Assembly (NCBI GenBank): GCA_015066105.1
Contig: SVOY01000018.1
Span: forward strand, 1-41,285
Length of the DNA stretch: 41,285 nt
Origin: Oscillospiraceae bacterium
GTDB lineage: Bacteria; Bacillota; Clostridia; Oscillospirales; Acutalibacteraceae
Reading direction: 5' to 3'
A program made the position numbers and the translations under genes. Under the pieces are notes generated by a model. That model was not told the origin of the DNA, ran no database searches, and was given only the letters and a program-made list of their open reading frames with translations. Below, one piece after another: positions 25,217-33,243 of the stretch (its first letter is position 1; every line of letters begins with the position of its first letter).

Positions 25217-26701
25217 ATGAAACTCAGGGATATTTTAAAGGATATAGAATATAAATGCTGCGGCTCAGAGCAGTCGGAAATAAAGGACATTGCCTACGAT
25301 TCGAGAAAGGCGGGGGAGGGCATTGTATTTGTCTGCCTCAAGGGAGCCTTTGCCGACGGACACAAATATGCAAAAAGTGCCTACGAAAAGGGCAGCAGAG
25401 TTTTTGTATGCAGTGATGAAATTGAGGTTGGCGACGACTCCGTTATTGTAACCGTTGAGGATACGAGAGCCGCTCTTGCAAAAATGAGCTGTAATTTTTT
25501 CGGCCACCCCTCACGGGAATTGGCGGTTATAGGCATTACGGGCACAAAGGGTAAAACCACCGTTGCTCACATTGTTAAAAGCGTGCTTGAGGCCGGCGGC
25601 GTTATGACGGGCATTATCGGCACGGTAGGTGCACGCTTCGGCAACACGGTGCTTCCAACGGTTAACACCACCCCCGAAAGCTACGAGCTTCAGAAAATGT
25701 TCCGCCTTATGGCGGACAGCGGCTGTAAGGCCGTTGCCGTTGAGGTATCCTCTCTCGGCTTAAAGGCTCACCGTACCGACGGAATTGAGTTTGCCGTGGG
25801 TGTGTTTACAAATCTCTATCCCGACCATATAGGCACAAACGAGCACGAAAGCTTTGAGGAATACGCCTACTGGAAAACACAGCTTTTCCCGTTGTGTAAA
25901 AGTGCGGTGATAAATGGGGACGACCCCTTTTCGCCCGTTGTTATGCAGGCCTGCGCCGATAAGGTGATTACCTACGGCGAGGGGGAGACGGCCGATTACA
26001 GACTTGCCTCAAGCGAAAAAATCAAGTTTGACGGCAAGCTCGGTATGAGCTTCAACTGCAAAAAGGGTGCCGAAAGCAAGCAGTACAGAATCTCACTTCC
26101 CGGTGATGTCAACGCTTCAAACGCACTTGTGGCGCTTGCCGTGGCAGACCTTTTCGGTATAGGAGAGCAGGAAAAGGCAAAGGGTCTTTCCTCGGTGTTT
26201 GTAAAGGGCAGGGGTGAAATGCTTCAGCTTGACGAGGATTTTACGGTGATAATAGACTACGCTCACAACGGAGTGAGCCTTAAAAGCATAATCGACACGG
26301 CAAAATCCTACGAGCACAACAGAATCATTACTCTTTTCGGCTCGGTGGGCGGAAGAACGGAGTGCCGCCGTCAGGAGCTAGGCACCGTTTCGGGCAGGCT
26401 TTCAGACCTTTCCGTTATAACAAGTGACGACCCGAACTTTGAAGACCCCCGTAAAATATGCGAGGAAATAGCCGAAAGCTGTAAGGCACAGGGCGGCGAT
26501 TACGTGATAATTCCCGACAGAGCCGAGGCTATAGAATATGCAATTTTAAATGCCGAAAAGGGCGACATCATCATCCTTGCGGGCAAGGGACATGAGGAAA
26601 CGATGAAAATCTGCGGTGAGAGCGTGCCCTTTGTTGAAAAGGACGAGGTGCTTAAGGCGATGAGGAAGAGGGCCGAGGGCCAAGGGCTAAGGGCCGAGTA
26701 A
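25217..26701 (+). CDS. murE: UDP-N-acetylmuramyl-tripeptide synthetase (Mur ligase)
   Basis: 494 residues. It adds the third amino acid to UDP-MurNAc-Ala-Glu using ATP. Features are the N-terminal Mur domain (DIAYDSRKAGEG), the ATP loop GITGTKGKTTVAHIV, VNTTPESYELQ, EVSSLGLKAHR, HxG-type FTNLYPDHIGTNEH, DYAHNGVSL and AGKGHEETM. The amino-acid selecting DNPR motif of diaminopimelate enzymes appears as DDPNFEDP, so the specificity-setting Arg is replaced by Asn. The third residue added may not be meso-DAP, or this may be a second MurE-like enzyme. The last eight codons (from about 26675) are GGGCYRA heptamer repeat rather than conserved protein. Start at 25217, coupled to the gene before. Confidence 0.88.
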   Translation: MKLRDILKDIEYKCCGSEQSEIKDIAYDSRKAGEGIVFVCLKGAFADGHKYAKSAYEKGSRVFVCSDEIEVGDDSVIVTVEDTRAALAKMSCNFFGHPSRELAVIGITGTKGKTTVAHIVKSVLEAGGVMTGIIGTVGARFGNTVLPTVNTTPESYELQKMFRLMADSGCKAVAVEVSSLGLKAHRTDGIEFAVGVFTNLYPDHIGTNEHESFEEYAYWKTQLFPLCKSAVINGDDPFSPVVMQACADKVITYGEGETADYRLASSEKIKFDGKLGMSFNCKKGAESKQYRISLPGDVNASNALVALAVADLFGIGEQEKAKGLSSVFVKGRGEMLQLDEDFTVIIDYAHNGVSLKSIIDTAKSYEHNRIITLFGSVGGRTECRRQELGTVSGRLSDLSVITSDDPNFEDPRKICEEIAESCKAQGGDYVIIPDRAEAIEYAILNAEKGDIIILAGKGHEETMKICGESVPFVEKDEVLKAMRKRAEGQGLRAE

Positions 26702-26706
26702 GAGCT
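26675..26706 (+). repeat. GGGCYRA heptamer array overlapping the end of murE
   Basis: Four period-7 units (GGGCCGA, GGGCCAA, GGGCTAA, GGGCCGA) run into GTAAG. They encode the C-terminal residues EGQGLRAE of the Mur ligase, and the TAA stop lies at the junction. The same units occur in non-coding blocks at 169, 3073, 27857 and 34031. Confidence 0.85.
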
Positions 26707-26734
26707 TGGCAATCAATTTAAAAAGGTGAAGGCT

Positions 26735-27649
26735 ATGGAGAATGCGGTTAAGGTAAAAAGTAAATTCGGCAAATATCTTTTCGTTTACTTTGTCGGTAAC
26801 GGTGAGGGTGAGGAAAGACTTCACTTTGCCGTGAGTGAAAACGGCTATGATTTTAAGCCTCTTAACGGTAATAAGGCAGTTATCACTCAGCTCAAGGGCA
26901 AAAAGTGTGTGCGTGACCCCTTTGTTTTCAGAGGTGTTGACGGTAAAGCATACATAGTCGGTACGGATATGAAATGCGAGGAGGGCTGGGAGTCAAATCA
27001 CGCCCTTGTAACCTGGTGCTCGGATAATCTCACCGACTGGTACGATGAAACGATAATTGATATAAAGGACCTTGGTGAAAAATATAAAAACACCACAAGA
27101 GCCTGGGCGCCTCAGGCAATGTGGGACGAAAGCAAAAAGGCATATATGCTCTACTGGGCACATTCAACCGCGGAGCACAACACGGCAGGTATGTATTACG
27201 CCTACACAAGGGATATGAAAACCCTTATAACAGAGCCCGAGTCTCTTTATTGCCGCAAAAACATACAGACCATTGACGGAGATATTATATATAACGAAAA
27301 AGAGGGGCTTTATTTTCTCTTTTTCAAGCACGATGAGGACCAGACCATTGCATACGTAACAAGCAAAAGCCTTAACGGACCCTATGAGGATAAGCCTGTT
27401 GTTGTTTCTCTTGCACCCAGTGGTGTTGAGGGCAGTCAGGTTTACCGTATTAACGGCACGGACACATATATAATGATAATGGACGAATACGGCAAGGGTC
27501 GCTTTTTTATGCAGCAGACGGAAAACCTTCGCGATTACAGGCCTGTTGCAAGGGAAGATTATTCAATGGATTTTTCACCCCGTCACGGCTCAGTTATGGC
27601 GATAAGCGATGAGGAATATACGGCGCTTATTGAGAGGTACGGGGTTTGA
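26735..27649 (+). CDS. GH43-like beta-propeller glycosidase
   Basis: 304 residues from the ATG at 26735; the GTG at 26726 overlaps the ribosome site AAAAGG, so the ATG eight bases further is preferred. The five-bladed propeller signature is seen in CVRDPFVFRGVDGKAYIVGT (catalytic base Asp in RDPF), TRAWAPQAMWDESKKAYML, TIDGDIIYNEKEGLYFLFF and APSGVEGSQVYRINGTDTY (Glu in EGS). Such enzymes remove arabinose or xylose from plant glycans. There is no signal peptide, so it would act on imported oligosaccharides. Its stop codon directly abuts a GTAGTAAG repeat array. Confidence 0.8.
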   Translation: MENAVKVKSKFGKYLFVYFVGNGEGEERLHFAVSENGYDFKPLNGNKAVITQLKGKKCVRDPFVFRGVDGKAYIVGTDMKCEEGWESNHALVTWCSDNLTDWYDETIIDIKDLGEKYKNTTRAWAPQAMWDESKKAYMLYWAHSTAEHNTAGMYYAYTRDMKTLITEPESLYCRKNIQTIDGDIIYNEKEGLYFLFFKHDEDQTIAYVTSKSLNGPYEDKPVVVSLAPSGVEGSQVYRINGTDTYIMIMDEYGKGRFFMQQTENLRDYRPVAREDYSMDFSPRHGSVMAISDEEYTALIERYGV

Positions 27650-27705
27650 GTAGTAAGTAGTGAGTAGTAAGTAGTAAGGGGCGAGATAATTCGCAATTCG
27701 CAATT
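27649..27705 (+). repeat. Heptamer arrays after the GH43-like gene
   Basis: Starting one base inside the stop codon are units of GTAGTAA/GTAGTGA on the sense strand, then GGGGCGAGAT, then two AATTCGC units (27688-27701) and AATTACC. Confidence 0.85.
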
Positions 27706-27818
27706 ACCCCTCTCCGTCAATGCTTCGCATTGCCACCTTTTCTTCCGGAAACGGGAACCCCTTTGTCCCTTCGGGACATTTCCCCTAACAGGGGAATCAC
27801 CCAGAGGGAGAGGCGGGG
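27706..27818. repeat. Structured GC-rich palindromic repeat
   Basis: CCCCTCTCC at the left can pair with GGAGAGGCGGGG-like sequence at the right. Inside lie the hairpins AATGCTTCGCATT, GTCCCTTCGGGAC (27765-27777) and TTCCCCTAACAGGGGAA (27779-27795). A related short hairpin CCTCTCCC/GGGAGAGG is at 38034. It looks like a mobile intergenic palindrome or a non-autonomous element. The 264-bp gap 27650-27913 holds no gene. Confidence 0.6.
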
Positions 27819-27852
27819 GTATACAACTTGTAATGTGTTGCTAAAATGAGTT

Positions 27853-27870
27853 TAAGTAGTAAGGGCCGAG
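27853..27870 (+). repeat. Short heptamer remnant
   Basis: AAGTAGTAAGGGCCGAG joins one GTAGTAA-type unit to one GGGCCGA unit, about 45 bases before the next gene. Confidence 0.6.
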
Positions 27871-27913
27871 TATATTACCATGTCGGCGGATACTATAAGA
27901 TATATAAAAAGGA

Positions 27914-28570
27914 TTGATTATCATTTATAAAGCAGTAATTTTTGACCTTGACGGTACACTTCTTGATACTCTCGGCGATTTGCACGCCGCAGTAAATCAC
28001 GCTCTTCGTGAATTCGCCTTTCCCGAAAGGAGCCTTGACGAGGTGCGCCGCTTTATCGGCAACGGTGTTGTAAAGCTTATGCAAAGGGCAACTCCCGAAG
28101 GTACCGATAAGGAAACCGACGAAAAATGCCTTGACGCCTTCAGAGAATACTATCTTGCTCATATGAGGGATATGACGGCACCCTATGAGGGTGTAATTGC
28201 TCTTATTGAAAGGCTGAGAGAAAGAAAAATTAAAACGGCCGTTGTTTCAAACAAGCTTCACAAGGCGGTTTATGAGCTTTGCCTCGATTATTTCCCCGGC
28301 CTTATTGACTGTGCAATAGGCGTAAGCGTTGAAGCTGAGCGTAAGCCTGTGCCCGTAAATGTTTATAAGGCGGCGGAAATGCTGGGCGTTACGCCTGAGG
28401 AGTGCATTTATATAGGTGACAGTGAGGTGGACGTGCAGACCGCCCGTAACGCAGGCGTAGAATTTATCGGCGTTACCTGGGGCTTCCGTGACCGTGAGGA
28501 GCTTATAAAGGCGGGTGCACGGCTTATCTGCGACGGCTGTGATGAAATTTTGCAAATAATTGTTGATTGA
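27914..28570 (+). CDS. HAD-superfamily phosphatase, phosphoglycolate phosphatase-like
   Basis: 218 residues. Motif I is FDLDGTLLDTLGD, motif II Thr/Ser lies in VVSNKLHK, Lys III in ERKPVPVNVYK and motif IV is IGDSEVDVQTARNAG, with an alpha-helical cap at about residues 18-85. This is the Gph/PpaX subgroup, which dephosphorylates small sugar phosphates or phosphoglycolate. The start is odd. The only standard codon is TTG at 27914, which touches its ribosome site AAAAAGGA. The normal family start MYKAVIFDLDG would begin at an ATT codon at 27923, nine bases after AGGA. No ATG exists in frame after the upstream stop at 27905. Its stop codon is inside the -35 box of the next gene. Confidence 0.85.
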   Translation: MIIIYKAVIFDLDGTLLDTLGDLHAAVNHALREFAFPERSLDEVRRFIGNGVVKLMQRATPEGTDKETDEKCLDAFREYYLAHMRDMTAPYEGVIALIERLRERKIKTAVVSNKLHKAVYELCLDYFPGLIDCAIGVSVEAERKPVPVNVYKAAEMLGVTPEECIYIGDSEVDVQTARNAGVEFIGVTWGFRDREELIKAGARLICDGCDEILQIIVD

Positions 28571-28595
28571 CAAGGAAAAGCAATTATAATATAAT
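28567..28595 (+). promoter_or_regulatory. Fully consensus sigma-A promoter of the GH2 gene
   Basis: TTGACA (28567-28572), exactly 17 bp, TATAAT (28590-28595). The TGA inside TTGACA is the stop codon of the preceding gene. A second TATAAT at 28585 shares one base. This should be a strong promoter. Confidence 0.9.
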
Positions 28596-28626
28596 GAAAA
28601 GGAAATTTAATAAAAGGAGAATAAAA

Positions 28627-30885
28627 ATGAGAACTATTCTTAACCTTAACAAGGATTGGCTTTTTAAAAAGCCTTCCGAGGATGCGGTAGCTGTTGACCT
28701 TCCTCACTCATGGAACAGTGTTGACGGTCAGGATGGCGGCGCGGACTATTTCAGAGGCACCTGCCGTTACACAAAGACTCTTAAAAAGACAGAGCTTCCC
28801 GAAAGCGACTGCTACTATCTTGAAATCCGCGGTGCAAACTCATCGGCTGATGTTTATGCAGACGGTGAAAAGCTTGCACACCACGACGGCGGCTACAGCA
28901 CCTGGAGAGTTGACATCACAAAGCACATCAAGGACGAAACCGTGCTTGAAATTGATGTTGACAACGCTGCAAATGACACAGTTTATCCGCAGATGGCTGA
29001 CTTCACCTTCTACGGCGGTATTTACAGAGACGTAAACCTCATCTGTGTGCCCGAAAGCCACTTTGACCTTGATTATTACGGCACACCCGGCCTTAAGGTA
29101 ACACCCGAAATCAAGGGCAAGGATGCTGAAATTGAAATTGAAGCCTATCTTACAAACAAAAAGGACGGCCAGACACTCCGCTACACCATATATGATGCTG
29201 AGGGCGGGGTTGTTGCAACAAAAACAACCGACGATGACGACGAGGATTTTGACATTAAGAACGTACATCTCTGGCACGGCAGAAAGGACCCCTATCTTTA
29301 CACTGCAAGGGTAGAGCTTCTTGACGGCGACAAGGTGCTTGACGAGGTCAGCACACGCTTCGGCTGCCGTACCTTCAGGATTGACCCCAACGAGGGCTTT
29401 TTCCTCAACGGTGAAAAATATCCCCTTCACGGTGTTTCACGCCATCAGGACAGATGGGGCATCGGTAATGCTCTTCTTCCCGAGCATCACAAGGAGGATA
29501 TGGAGCTTATCTGTGAGGTGGGCGCAAACACAATCCGCCTTGCACACTATCAGCACGACCAGTACTTCTATGACCTTTGCGACGAAAAGGGTATGGTAAT
29601 CTGGGCTGAGATTCCCTATATTTCACAGCATATGGCAACAGGCCGTGAAAACACAATTTCACAGATGAAGGAGCTCATCACACAGAATTACAACCACGCT
29701 TCAATTGTTGTATGGGGTCTTTCAAACGAAATTACAATGCACGGTGCGGCTGACCCCGACCTCATTGAAAACCACAGAATTCTCAATGACCTTTGCAAAA
29801 AGATGGACAAGACAAGGCTTACAACAATTGCCTGCCTTTCAATGTGCGACCCCGACAGCGAATATATAAAGATTCCCGACGTAATTTCCTACAACCACTA
29901 CTTCGGCTGGTACGGCGGCGAGACCTCAATGAACGGTCCCTGGTTCGATAAGTTCCACAAGAACCACCCCGATATCCCCATCGGCTGCAGTGAGTACGGC
30001 TGTGAGGCACTTAACTGGCACACCTCAAAGCCTCAGCAGGGCGACTACACCGAGGAATATCAGGCATACTACCACGAGGAGCTTATAAAGCAGCTCTTTA
30101 CAAGGGAGTACATCTGGTCAACCCACGTGTGGAATATGTTCGACTTCGGTGCAGATGCACGTCAGGAGGGCGGCGAAAACGGTCAGAATCACAAGGGCCT
30201 TGTTACAATGGACAGAAAGTACAAGAAGGATTCCTTCTACGCCTACAAGGCATGGCTTTCAGACGAGCCCTTTGTTCACCTTTGCGGCAAGAGATATGTT
30301 GACCGCGTTGAGGAGGTAACCAAGGTTACCGTTTACTCAAACCTTCCCGAGGTAGAGCTTTTTGCAAACGGCAAATCTCTCGGCAAAAAGACTGCCGCAG
30401 ACCACTTCTTCTACTTTGATGTTCCCAATGAGGGCGAAACCGCTCTTGTTGCAGCTGCTGGCGACTGCAAGGATGAAAGCACAATCAGAAAGGTTGACAC
30501 AATCAACGAGGAATACGTATTCAAGGAGAAGGGTGCAATCCTCAACTGGTTCGACATCACAGAGCCCGAGGGATATCTCAGCATCAACAACAAGTTCTCA
30601 ACAATCTGCAGCACCTTCAAGGGCAAGCTTGCAACGGTTTCTTTTGTTCTTCTGCTTCTTAAAAAGTTCAAGGGCACAAAGAAGGGCGACGGCAACGGCG
30701 AAAAGAAAAAGGGCGGCGGAATGCCCGGCGGCATAAAGCCCTCAAAGGAGCTTCTGCAGATGGCAGGCGCATTCACACCTCTTCGTATAGCTAACCTTAT
30801 CGGCGCAATGGAGGTTAAGTTCACCAAAGAAGAGCTTCTTGCTCTTAACGCAAAGCTTAACAAAATCAAGGCTCCCAAGGAATAA
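28627..30885 (+). CDS. GH2 beta-galactosidase-like glycosidase with extra C-terminal domain
   Basis: 752 residues from the ATG at 28627 (AAAAGGAGAAT before it). The sugar-binding domain comes first (DLPHSWNSVDGQDGGADYFRG), then the Ig-like domain and the TIM barrel, with the acid/base Glu in VVWGLSNEITMHG and the nucleophile Glu in IGCSEYGCEA. It removes beta-galactosyl or related residues. There is no signal peptide, so it works on imported sugars, like the GH43 neighbour. After about residue 630 comes a tail not part of the GH2 core: a hydrophobic stretch (LATVSFVLLLLKKF), a Gly/Lys-rich linker with GGGMPGG, and a final helical segment FTKEELLALNAKLNKIK. I have seen similar tails on clostridial glycosidases; their role is unknown. 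Confidence 0.92.
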   Translation: MRTILNLNKDWLFKKPSEDAVAVDLPHSWNSVDGQDGGADYFRGTCRYTKTLKKTELPESDCYYLEIRGANSSADVYADGEKLAHHDGGYSTWRVDITKHIKDETVLEIDVDNAANDTVYPQMADFTFYGGIYRDVNLICVPESHFDLDYYGTPGLKVTPEIKGKDAEIEIEAYLTNKKDGQTLRYTIYDAEGGVVATKTTDDDDEDFDIKNVHLWHGRKDPYLYTARVELLDGDKVLDEVSTRFGCRTFRIDPNEGFFLNGEKYPLHGVSRHQDRWGIGNALLPEHHKEDMELICEVGANTIRLAHYQHDQYFYDLCDEKGMVIWAEIPYISQHMATGRENTISQMKELITQNYNHASIVVWGLSNEITMHGAADPDLIENHRILNDLCKKMDKTRLTTIACLSMCDPDSEYIKIPDVISYNHYFGWYGGETSMNGPWFDKFHKNHPDIPIGCSEYGCEALNWHTSKPQQGDYTEEYQAYYHEELIKQLFTREYIWSTHVWNMFDFGADARQEGGENGQNHKGLVTMDRKYKKDSFYAYKAWLSDEPFVHLCGKRYVDRVEEVTKVTVYSNLPEVELFANGKSLGKKTAADHFFYFDVPNEGETALVAAAGDCKDESTIRKVDTINEEYVFKEKGAILNWFDITEPEGYLSINNKFSTICSTFKGKLATVSFVLLLLKKFKGTKKGDGNGEKKKGGGMPGGIKPSKELLQMAGAFTPLRIANLIGAMEVKFTKEELLALNAKLNKIKAPKE

Positions 30886-30912
30886 GAATTAACGCGTTAT
30901 ATAAAAAGAAAC

Positions 30913-30955
30913 AAAGGCGGATGTAAAAAACTCGTTTTTTACATCCGCCTTTTTA
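30913..30955 (+). terminator. Terminator after the GH2 gene
   Basis: A perfect 18-bp stem (30913-30930 with 30935-30952, core AGGCGGATGTA/TACATCCGCCT) around a CTCG loop, then TTTT. The GATGTA/TACATC part echoes the ACAGATGTA family, and the inner A6 CTCG T6 echoes the tRNA-Thr terminator. Confidence 0.93.
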
Positions 30956-30972
30956 CGGTATGATAAATTATA

Positions 30973-31010
30973 AAGGGCTTCTGCGGAAATTTGAATCCGA
31001 AGAAGCCCTT
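30973..31010 (-). terminator. Terminator of the minus-strand pair
   Basis: AAGGGCTTCT and AGAAGCCCTT form a perfect 10-bp stem with an inner CGGA/TCCG. On the minus strand it is followed by TATAATTTAT. The U-tract is interrupted, so strength is uncertain. Confidence 0.65.
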
Positions 31011-31041
31011 GACTTATATTTTTATAAGCTTTTGCCTTTTC

Positions 31042-31566
31042 TTACAGCGCAACTGCCATTGCAATTGTTGCAACAACGGCGGCGATAAAGGTGATGCCGT
31101 ATCTTTCAAGATATGAGCCGATGTAGAGAAGCACAAAGGCGGGGGAGTAGAAAATCTTCTGAAGAATGTTACCCTCTGAGTAAACCTTTTCCTTCATATT
31201 GAGCGCATCCTCAACAAGGCTGTAGCTGTTTACATAAAGTGAAACGGCAAACCAATATGAAACCGCACACATAAGGGCGAAAACAAGGTCTGTTGTTTCG
31301 TAAACAAAAAGGTAAACAACGGGGAAGATTGCAAGGAAAAGTGCACCGATTGCATTGAAAAAGGCGGGTACAAAGCAAAGGGCAAAGGCTGAGCGGGCTG
31401 TGGGCATAAGCTCATGGTCAATGTGTCCTGCAAGCTCATCCTGTCTTAAGTATCTGTTGTCCTCAACGGGAACACGGCAGATGCGGCAGACAATCTGCTC
31501 CCAGAAGCATCTTGCATAAGCTCCGGGGAAGGTGAGATATTTTGTAATGTAATAAAAAGCTGTCAT
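31042..31566 (-). CDS. Small integral membrane protein
   Basis: 174 residues with about four transmembrane helices (FALCFVPAFFNAIGALFLAI, then two near the middle and one at the C-terminus). The first 50 residues are soluble and carry CRICRVPVEDNRYLRQDELAGH. It overlaps the preceding gene by 4 bases (ATGA), so the two are made together. I recognise no family; the closest look is a Yip1/DUF-type small membrane protein. A joint role with the zinc-ribbon TPR-like partner is implied by coupling. Confidence 0.7.
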   Translation of the reverse strand: MTAFYYITKYLTFPGAYARCFWEQIVCRICRVPVEDNRYLRQDELAGHIDHELMPTARSAFALCFVPAFFNAIGALFLAIFPVVYLFVYETTDLVFALMCAVSYWFAVSLYVNSYSLVEDALNMKEKVYSEGNILQKIFYSPAFVLLYIGSYLERYGITFIAAVVATIAMAVAL

Positions 31567-33062
31567 CCCAAATCACCTCTCATATCTGCAATAACCTCGT
31601 CGATTGTAAGCTTGTCGTTCTTATATTTTACAACAAGGTCGCTCATTTCAAAGCCTGCGTTTTTAAGTGTTGCTTCCATAGTGTCATAGGTATCCGTGTT
31701 GCCGCAATAAAGGGCAAGAAGAGCGTAAAGATTGCAGTTCTGCACGGTGTAATAGCTTGAGTTCATATACTGACCCATTGTGTCAAAGGCAAGTGCGCCC
31801 TCGCCCTTGATAAGGTAAGCCATTGCAAGGGTGGGATAGTATGAAACGTCACCCGTGGGAGCATACTTTGCCGCCTCGTCACAAAGGGCAATCATTGAAT
31901 CCGCATCAGGCTGCTCAAGATAACGGTAATAGAGCGCAAGGTTGGTGTAGGCCTTCATATCCTCGGCGTTGTTTTCCTTCATTTTTTCGGAATATTCCTC
32001 GGCAAGCTCTTTGTTGCCCATTTTTGCCGCAACCTCGCAGATTGCGGGCACGTAAATCCATTGAGCAAGGTTGTCCTTGTCTTCCTTTTCAATGCCCTTA
32101 AGTATTTCGAGCTGCTTTTCAAGCTCGGCACCGTCAAGGCGAAGAAGCTCGTACTTGTAATACTCGATAAGAGCGGTGTTGTATTTTATTCCCTTTTCCT
32201 CGTCGGTAAACTTTTCTTTTTCTGCCTCAAGCTCGGCAATAAGCTCGTCGCAGTCAAAGGCCGCACCGGAAAAAGCATCGGTAACAATACCCTGAACAGC
32301 ATCTCTTGTTGCGGTGAAGTTGTTCATAAAGTCAACGATTTTCTTGTATTTTTTGTTGCCTGCCTTTTCAAGCTCGTCTTGTGTAAAGGTGTTTTCAATA
32401 ACCTCAACGGCGTTGCTTATATAGCCCGTACGGATAAAGCCGTCAACAAGCAGCTCGGTTAATTTTTTTGAGTCGCCGCTGTCACCGGAGGAATAGCTGT
32501 AAAGGCTTTCAACAACAGACATCATTCTGTTTTCAGAGGCAAGGGCGCGTGCCTCGAGCACAACTAGGGCCCTTTCAAGGCTGTCGCCGCCGAGATAGGC
32601 ACTGAGTGCAAAAACAACAACCATTGCAATGATTGAAAGCACACCGCTTATTCTCAACGGATAGTGCTTCATCAGGTTGCGGCAGTCCTCACAGTAGGGA
32701 TAGCCTTCACCGTGGAGGGTGCTTACCTCCTTTTCGTTACAGCATTCACAGATAGGAAGAGGCTCTTTTTCCTCCTGCTGTGTTTCGTCAAATTCCTCAA
32801 GCTCCTGAATAAGCTCTCCCTGCTCCTCGGCTTCTCCGTCTTCTCCCTGCTCGGCATTGTCTATTGCTTCCTGGAACATATCGCGGATTTCCTCAAGCTC
32901 CCTGTAAAGCTTTTCGGCGGCCTCTGCCTCGGCTTCTTCAGCTGCTTCCCCGACATCCTCGGCTACTGCCTCTGCTTCATCAGCTTCGGCAACGGCGCTG
33001 TCGGCGGCTTCTTCGGGAACAAGCTGCTCTGCGTCAAGCTCCTTCTTTTCAAGTTCGTCCAA
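31563..33062 (-). CDS. Membrane protein with acidic N-terminus, zinc ribbon and TPR-like extracellular domain
   Basis: 499 residues from a TTG at 33062, which has GGGAGG seven bases before it; the long frame upstream to 33329 has no ribosome site and no protein-like composition. Residues 1-110 are an extreme Ala/Glu-rich stretch. A four-Cys ribbon follows (CECCNEKE, then CEDC), then one transmembrane helix (VLSIIAMVVVFALSAYLGG). The C-terminal 300 residues are helical with repeated 34-residue-like units (e.g. AYTNLALYYRYLEQPDADSM, YPTLAMAYLIKGEGALAFDT) as in TPR scaffolds. The zinc ribbon would be cytoplasmic and the TPR part outside. Function unknown; likely a scaffold for an envelope complex with the coupled membrane protein. 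Confidence 0.75.
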   Translation of the reverse strand: MDELEKKELDAEQLVPEEAADSAVAEADEAEAVAEDVGEAAEEAEAEAAEKLYRELEEIRDMFQEAIDNAEQGEDGEAEEQGELIQELEEFDETQQEEKEPLPICECCNEKEVSTLHGEGYPYCEDCRNLMKHYPLRISGVLSIIAMVVVFALSAYLGGDSLERALVVLEARALASENRMMSVVESLYSYSSGDSGDSKKLTELLVDGFIRTGYISNAVEVIENTFTQDELEKAGNKKYKKIVDFMNNFTATRDAVQGIVTDAFSGAAFDCDELIAELEAEKEKFTDEEKGIKYNTALIEYYKYELLRLDGAELEKQLEILKGIEKEDKDNLAQWIYVPAICEVAAKMGNKELAEEYSEKMKENNAEDMKAYTNLALYYRYLEQPDADSMIALCDEAAKYAPTGDVSYYPTLAMAYLIKGEGALAFDTMGQYMNSSYYTVQNCNLYALLALYCGNTDTYDTMEATLKNAGFEMSDLVVKYKNDKLTIDEVIADMRGDLG

Positions 33063-33209
33063 AATAAAACCTCCCTGAGGTGAAAAAATCACCAATAGTT
33101 TAACTGTTATTTTATCACCCTTTAAGGTAAAAAGCAACCTTAATTTAAGGCAGAATATAACATTATTATGATAATTGATAAAATTTAAGCCAACTTTAAA
33201 AAATATGCA

Positions 33210-33238
33210 TTGAGAAAAAAATCGGAATGTGATAGAAT
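33210..33238 (+). promoter_or_regulatory. Promoter of queH
   Basis: TTGAGA (33210-33215), 17 bp, TAGAAT (33233-33238). Transcription would begin at about 33245, at or just after the TTG codon at 33244, so that start codon is doubtful. Confidence 0.6.
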
Positions 33239-33243
33239 AGACC

